Made by a program: the position numbers and the translations under genes | Notes under the pieces: generated by a model | What the model was told of the DNA's origin: nothing | Databases searched by the model: none | Seen by the model: only the letters and a program-made list of their open reading frames with translations | Shown: in pieces, positions 58,797-64,000 of the stretch | How positions within the stretch are numbered: position 1 is the first letter of the stretch | Layout of the letters: every line of letters begins with the position of its first letter | Source of the DNA: Cephalopachus bancanus | Taxonomy: Eukaryota; Chordata; Mammalia; Primates; Tarsiidae | DNA: 64,000 nt | Direction: 5' to 3' | NCBI GenBank assembly: GCA_027257055.1 | Contig: JAPVLO010000003.1 | Location: 15,379,501 to 15,443,500, forward strand

Positions 58797-58880
58797 TCAT
58801 AAAGTTCTTATAGAGTTGTTGTTGTTGTTCCTCTTTGTTTTTTGTCTTTCTTTTGGTTTTGGGGTTGGTTCATGTGTGTT

Positions 58881-59835
58881 TTATTCTTTTTCCTGTACTC
58901 TTGTGAAGTACATTATTGTTCTTTTTTCCTTTTCTTCTGTGTTCAGTACTTTCTTAAGTGTTTCTTCTAGAGGTGGTCTGGTGTCAGCGTAAGTTCTTAG
59001 GGATTGGATATCTGGGAAATATTTTAATTCTCCCTCACTGATGAAGTTTAGCTTGGCTGGGTAGGTTATTCTTGGTTGAAATTGTTTATCTTTTAGAACT
59101 TTGAAGATAGGGCTCCAAGCTCTCCTAGCCTGCAGGGTTTCTATAGATAAATCTGCTGCTATTCTAATTGGTCTTCCATGGTAGGTGATCTGACCTTTTT
59201 CTCTTGCTGCCTTTAGGATTTTTTCTTTTATACCTCCTTTATTTAGGCGAATTATTATGTGTCTTCTCATTTGTTGTCTTGTAGGGGTTCTCTGAATCTC
59301 TTGTGTTTGAATTTTCACATCACTGATGAGATGAGGGAAGTTTTCTTCAATAATCTCATAGAATGTTTGTTCCAAAGTGGCCTCTGTCTCTCTTTCTGTT
59401 TCAGGAAGTCCAATTACTCTTAGATTTGGTCTCTTGAAGTAATTTCTCATCTCTTGAACGTTTTGTTCTGTCTTTTTTAAGCTTCTTTTCTACGTTTTTG
59501 TCAGTTTGGGTAAGTTCTATATTTTGGTCCTCAAGTTCTGAGATTCTTTCTTCTGCTTGGCTAATTCTGCTTTCCATGCTTATCAATTTGTTATTTATTT
59601 CATTCACAGTATTCTTTACTACTGTTATCTCAGTTATCAGCTCCTTCCTAGTTTCTTCTTGTCTCTCCTCAATTCTTTTTAATCTCTCTATTAATCTCTT
59701 GATATCTAGGTTTGTAGTTTGAGACCAGTCATTCTGGGGACTCTTCATTGTTTGTATTCCAAAGTCAGTTTTCTCAGTGTCTGCCCTCCCAGGGGTCTGG
59801 GAGAGACCCATATTCTTCTTTTGGTTTTTCTTCAT
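58881..59835 (-). pseudogene. L1 ORF1 (copy A), one frameshift
   Basis: ORF1 protein is a trimeric RNA chaperone that coats L1 RNA in the cytoplasm. Frame 1 (59835-59401) gives the basic N-terminus and a heptad-rich coiled coil (residues about 45-130, e.g. ISQAEERISELEDQNIEL). Frame 2 (59450-58881) gives the RRM (NLRVIGLPETE) and the C-terminal domain (GRPIRIAADLS, ending TRVQEKE). One shift near 59460 separates them. The total length of about 318 residues is close to a normal ORF1p. Confidence 0.92.
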
Positions 59836-60281
59836 CTGTGCAGATTTTTCTCTCTCCCCCTTTCCCTCCCCTTCTTTAATTCTGTTTTTCAGGTCAGGTG
59901 GGGTTGCTTTTTCTTCTTTTGTTCAATCTCCTGTTCTTCCTTATGAGGGTCCTCTGGCTTTGTTCACTTTTGAGGCTGGACTGTGGGTTGGGGGCTGTGC
60001 ATTTTGCAGTTTTGAGATTTAATTGAGGGTGAAGCTGTTATTCAGAATCTATCTGCAGATCCCAGTATCCACCAACAGGTGTATGGGCACACTGGAACCC
60101 ACTTCCCACTGCCTTACAATCTGTCTGTGCAGCGGGGTTTAGGTTTGCTCCCTAGAACAAAATTTATTTGCACCATGACTCCCTCCCATTTCTTGCTACC
60201 CAAAGACAACCACTTTTTTTAACTGATTCTTTATGTATATTCTTTTAAGTATCATATATCTCAGTAGCATGTGTATTGTGA

Positions 60282-60868
60282 TAATTTTTTTTTGAGTCAC
60301 AGTCTCACTCTGTCACCCAGGCTAGTGTGTAGTGGCAAGCTTACAGTCACCACATCCTCAACTTGCTGGGCTCAGGCAATCCTTCCACTCCAGCCTTCCA
60401 TTAGCTGGAATGACAGGCATATGCCACTACACTCAGCTAATTTTTTTTTTTTTAGTTGGAGTCTCACTCCATCGCCTAGACTGGAGTCAGTGGCATGCTC
60501 ACGGCCACCCCAGCATCAACCTGCTGAGCTCTGGTGATTCTTCCAACTCAGCCTTCCAAGTAGCCAAAACTACAGGCACACACTACCATGCCAGGCTAAT
60601 TGTTTATTTGTTGTAGAGACAAGGGCTTGCCAAGTTGCCCCAGTTGGTCTCAAACCTGCACGCTGAGGCAATTCACTTGCCTTGGTCTCCCAAAGTGCTG
60701 GGATAACAGGCTGAGTCACTAAGCCTGGCCTAATTTTTTTTTGTTGTTCATTGTAGAGACAAGGTCTCACATGTTGCCCAGGCTGTTCTCAAACCCATGT
60801 GTTCAGGCAATCCTCTCGCCTTTGCCTTCCAGAGTGCTGGGATTACAGGTGTGAGCCACCGCAGCCAG
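60282..60868 (-). repeat. Alu SINE, minus strand, outer copy split by a second Alu
   Basis: The outer Alu is 60282-60440 (GAGTCACAGTCTCACTCTGTC ... TCAGCTAATTTTTTTT) plus 60732-60868 (GTTCATTGTAGAGACAAGG ... CCACCGCAGCCAGC). TGATAATT direct repeats flank the whole (about 60277-60284 and 60870-60877). Confidence 0.92.
60443..60730 (-). repeat. Alu SINE, minus strand, inserted in the T linker of another Alu
   Basis: TTAGTTGGAGTCTCACTCCATC through GGCTGAGTCACTAAGCCTGGCC. CTAATTTTTTT target repeats on both sides show that it entered the A-rich linker of the outer Alu. Confidence 0.93.
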
Positions 60869-60964
60869 CATGATAATTCTTAATTTGTCAATTTTAGACA
60901 TTATTTGCAGTCTGGCTTCTCTGCCTAGACTGCTTATTTATCTTTCTCCCATTTCCACTACCAT

Positions 60965-61100
60965 CAAACACACACCCACACACACTCACATGTATACTCA
61001 TACACATCCATAAACATATGACACATGCATAGCCATACATGCATACACATATACGCATATATACATATTTATTCACACACGTATATGCACATGCACATTC
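60965..61100. repeat. CA/TATACA-rich low-complexity tract
   Basis: Irregular CACACA, ATACAT and TATGCACATG words give about 135 bp of mostly purine-pyrimidine alternation. Confidence 0.85.
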
Positions 61101-61529
61101 ATGTCCTATCCCCTTTCTGGTATGTTTATATATTAATTTTGTTTAGCTCAATAGTCAGTATTTAAATTACCTCCGGTGGAGCCAGGACTTTTGTTTCTAG
61201 GGTAGTAATCATTGAATTTTTATTTGTTTTGTTTTCTATACACTCATCATGCATCTTCAAGTTCTTCCCCAATATCTAAATTTCTTTTCAATATTCTTTC
61301 ATCCTATAAATTTCTTCTTTAGGAGTCATCTCCTGGAGCTTGCTGACCTGTTTCACTGGTTTGGTGGCTCCCAAGCTGGCTAAGCAGCAGCCACCTGATC
61401 TCCCTTGGCTCTCATCCTAAGGATTCCCCTCACTGCTGCCTCCCATGGGATCTCCTGTTCCCAGGTCACTTGTCTTCTTTTTTATTTGTTTACTCTCTTA
61501 TTGTGGTGGAATGGCTCCTCTAGTAGCTT

Positions 61530-61760
61530 CCTGAGAAAGGATGCTTGGGTGGTAAATTCCTAGAGTCTCTGAGTGTCTGAAAATGTCTTCAGTTTATTTC
61601 ATACTTAACTTGTATTCTGATTGGGAATTCTGGGTTGAAAATAATTTTCATTCAGTATTTTTAAGAAATTGATCCATGGATTTGTAGACTCCTCTACTGC
61701 TGTTGAGGAATCCAAAATCATTCTCTGCCAACATTTTTCCCCAAACCTCAACCTCCACTT
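61530..61760 (-). mobile_element. Old L1/HAL1-like fragment, minus strand
   Basis: GAAAATGTCTTCAGTTTATTTC, GGGAATTCTGGGTTGAAAAT and CTGCTGTTGAGGAATCCAAAA follow the complement of an ancient L1/HAL1 ORF1 region. The boundaries are vague and may extend left to about 61140. Confidence 0.45.
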
Positions 61761-61769
61761 CCAAGCTTA

Positions 61770-62486
61770 TAGGATTTTCTTTGTCCCCAGGGTCTTATAA
61801 TTTCATAATGCTTTGAATACCAGCCAGGGGTCTGACAAGAAACCAACCTTACTCTCAGATGGCATTTTTGAAGACATTTTAATGATGGAACTGTTTATAT
61901 AGACCATCATGGAAGAAATCCAAAGGAAGCTAAGAGCACCCTTTGACTGAGGGTACAGGGGAAAGAAATATGCACATCAGATTCTGGTTTTGAGCTGCAG
62001 CTCTGTATCAAGGGTTGCCCAACAGAAATTATAACAGCAGCAGAGTCATCATGCCAGGATTGTGCTTGATTTTGTCATAGCGTGGGTCATCTGGCTGTGG
62101 TAAGAGCAACCATATTTGTGTCCTTACTCGTGTGGTCTTCCCCAGGAGTACTTGGTGCTTGTTGACTGTGTATCAGTCTCTGGCTTATCAGATACTCTTT
62201 CCTATATTCTCACAGAAAAAAAATGCATTTCTTTCTTTCTATTTTTTTTTTTTTTTTTTTTTGCTGAGGAAGAGGTATGTGTTAGATGTGGGCACAAGAA
62301 GGACATTAGTTGGTGAAAGAACTTAGTTGCTGGAACTGGGTGGAAGGAAGATAGTCCAGTTATCCAGCAGAGAAGACCTATAGTTCCTGATCCACTCTTC
62401 CAGGACCCTGCGCAGGTGCCAGTTTGGCAAGAAATAAACAGACAAATGGATTTTGTACCTAGAATGCCTTAAAGATAGTCCTTCTA
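61770..62486. other. Single-copy stretch with poly(T)
   Basis: No recognised exon. A T run of 24 bases at about 62238-62261 is not attached to a clear Alu body. Confidence 0.3.
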
Positions 62487-62488
62487 CA

Positions 62489-62779
62489 TTGGGCATAGTG
62501 GCTTATGCCTGTAATTCCAGTACTTTGGGAGGCCAAGGTGAGAGAATCACTTGAGCCCAGGAGTTCAAGACCAGCCTATGAAACATAGCAAGATCTGGTC
62601 TCCACAGAAAAATTTTAAAAAATCAAAAAAATAGGGTATGGTGGTACACACCTGTAGTCCCAGCTATTCATGAGGCAGAAAGATTGCCTGAACCCAGGAG
62701 GATGAGGCTACAGTGAGCTGTGATCATGCCACTACACTCTAGCCTGGGCAGAAGAGTGAAACCCTGACTCAAAAAAAAA
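62489..62779 (+). repeat. Alu SINE, plus strand, old
   Basis: TTGGGCATAGTGGCTTATGCC, GTAATTCCAGTACTTTGGGAGG, a right arm with TCCCAGCTATTCATGAGGC and a short A9 tail. Confidence 0.9.
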
Positions 62780-62784
62780 TCTTG

Positions 62785-63274
62785 TCTAAATATTCAATGT
62801 GATTCAGAACATAAAAGATATATGCTAAAAGTTATCAGAAGCATGCATATCTCTAGAGTTTGTGATCAGAGACCCAATTTAGATGGAATGAGAATAGGAT
62901 CATTCACCCTTCAACTGGATTGAAAAGATACAAAATGTTTGCATTGAGAAACTTTAAGCCTGGAATTTTCAATATGTGGCATTTTGAAGTGTTTATCAGT
63001 ATACCCATGTTCAAGTGGAGATCAAAGAAGCCAAAATAAAACAATTGTGGGCTTGCAGGACAATCGTGGAATAAGCATTGATCCTACTTTAAAAGGGCTA
63101 CCTTGAGGATATCTTTTGAAGATAAATTTTGACTCCAGCTTTAGAAGAATCTGACCTTGATGAACAGTGGAAGAAATCATGATGTGTGAAATCTTTATTG
63201 TAAAATTCTTTATTTAAAGTAATTTGTTTAATGTTGTATAGACAATAAAACTCTGCACTGTTAAAAAAAAAAAG
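62785..63274 (+). pseudogene. Possible retrocopy: 3' end of an unidentified polyadenylated transcript
   Basis: The segment ends AATAAAACTCTGCACTGTT and then 11 A's (63264-63274). A canonical AATAAA at 63245-63250 lies about 14-20 bp before the A run, as in a cleaved mRNA. Upstream are reading fragments with stops (for example LTPALEESDLDEQWKKS then TGA, 63130-63181) that could be a decayed C-terminus. I do not recognise the gene. It could also be the true 3' end of a local noncoding transcript. Confidence 0.4.
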
Positions 63275-63275
63275 T

Positions 63276-64000
63276 CATTCTAAGTAGGTCACAAATGGGC
63301 AGTTCTTGAAGGAAAACATCACCCACAGGTCCCAGGATGGGCCAAAGTAAGTCTTGATAGAGCAGCTGCTAGCCTCCATTTTAGCATCTGTGTATGAGCT
63401 AGAAAAGTGTACCTCTCTGTGGAGGCAATAAAAAATATGCCCATCTAGACAGACCCAGCGCTGTGAGAATATGGCTCTGTGAGCAGAGCAGGGCTGAGTG
63501 CTAGACCACATTCACTCCCAAGGCCAGGTACTTTTGTCAAATGGACAAACTTTACAACCATATAAAGCAGCCCTGGGTCCTCCTTTAGTGACTAAATATG
63601 ACAAATTTTTCATATATAGACCATGACTCATAGGACATCATGGCCCTTGGAAAAAGAAAATTCTCTTGTCATCATCTCAGAGCTGATTCAGAGTGAAATA
63701 ATAACAGCAAATTTCTGAAAACTAAAAATCACAGAAAGATGAGTGATAACCAGCTTAGCAGACACAAGAAATGTGAATCTTAAACCAGCAACAGGGGAAG
63801 CTGAGATGCCATGAGAATTATACCACAAACAGGCTAAGGCACAGCTTGTCCCATTTCCCTAGTATGTGTTTTACTTAGAAGCAAACTTCACTTATGATCA
63901 TAAAAGTGTTGTTCTCCAAGCGATGACAACAGAAGCCTGAGACATTGCTAGCCAACGTCTATGGCTGTTAGAGCTGACTAAGGTAGTACAAGAAGCCCAT
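63276..64000. other. Single-copy stretch at window end
   Basis: No repeat or exon recognised. A 78-codon minus-strand frame (63275-63511) lacks any domain. Confidence 0.3.

Larger units (their letters stand above)
54452..60150 (-). mobile_element. Nearly full-length L1 (copy A), minus strand
   Basis: About 5.4 kb of L1 plus one Alu. The order on the minus strand is a short 5' UTR (60150-59836), ORF1 (59835-58881), an inter-ORF spacer split by an Alu, ORF2 (58497-54666) and the 3' UTR with an A-rich tail (54665-54452). It belongs to the same family as copy B but is much more complete. The 5' boundary is approximate. AGACAGCACTT near 54443 and AGACAACCACTT near 60206 might be target repeats. 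Confidence 0.92.

Noticed and set aside
59498..60022. Hydrophobic plus-strand frames resembling membrane proteins
   Set aside because: Antisense of the L1 ORF1 coiled coil and 5' UTR.

Overview
This 64 kb window is nuclear DNA of a mammal, and the retroposons point to a primate. Dimeric 7SL-derived Alu elements (two arms joined by an A-rich linker) occur about thirty-five times. A younger subset has a distinctive head (GCCGGGCTCGGTGGCTCAGCCTGTAATCCCGCGCC, split here as GCCGGGCTCGGTGGCTCAGC then CTGTAATCCCGCGCC), a GGTTCGAGACC B box and a CAGCAGGTCGAGGCTGCGGTGGCCGG-type right arm (key words GGTCGAGGCTGCGGTGG). This is not the AluS/AluY pattern of monkeys and apes. Together with an unfamiliar young L1 3' UTR, it suggests a strepsirrhine, more likely a lemur than a loris or galago. 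That placement is inference. MIR, MER5-group hAT, MER2, MER58-like and MLT1-type elements are the usual placental background.

I see no convincing host protein-coding exon. The long open frames are fragments of L1 ORF1/ORF2, of mariner transposases, or Alu read through. The window therefore looks intergenic, or deep inside a large intron. Its content is a layered record of transposition.

Layout: 0-8 kb is mostly single-copy sequence with a few old Alus and a repeat-poor island (about 4.99-8.17 kb). 8-12.5 kb holds a split MIR, a solo LTR, an AT-rich tract with a decayed mariner copy, three Alus, a MER58-like hAT element and a MER5 copy. 12.5-16.4 kb is single-copy. 16.4-23.4 kb mixes Alus, L1 3' ends, MIRs and a recent 96-bp tandem duplication. 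23.4-33.7 kb is a nested L1 complex: an old minus-strand L1 was split by a 4.9 kb plus-strand L1, which itself took in a second L1 3' end that carries an Alu. The old L1 was also hit by a mariner that later took an Alu, and a further L1 with an inserted LTR-like element follows. 34-38 kb is MER2 plus an old plus-strand L1. 38-45 kb is largely single-copy, with a Z-DNA-prone (GT)n tract and a cluster of hAT elements. 45-54 kb has many Alus, LTR pieces and microsatellites. 54.4-60.1 kb is a nearly complete minus-strand L1 with an Alu between its two ORFs. 60-64 kb has an Alu inside an Alu, an old L1/HAL1-like piece, and what looks like the polyadenylated 3' end of a reverse-transcribed mRNA at about 62.8-63.27 kb.

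No bacterial-style operons, CRISPR arrays, tRNA or rRNA genes were seen. I did not find a new biological system. The points most worth a check are the dated nesting order, the apparently lineage-specific Alu subfamily, the mariner pair, the L1 with an altered reverse-transcriptase motif, and the repeat-poor islands.
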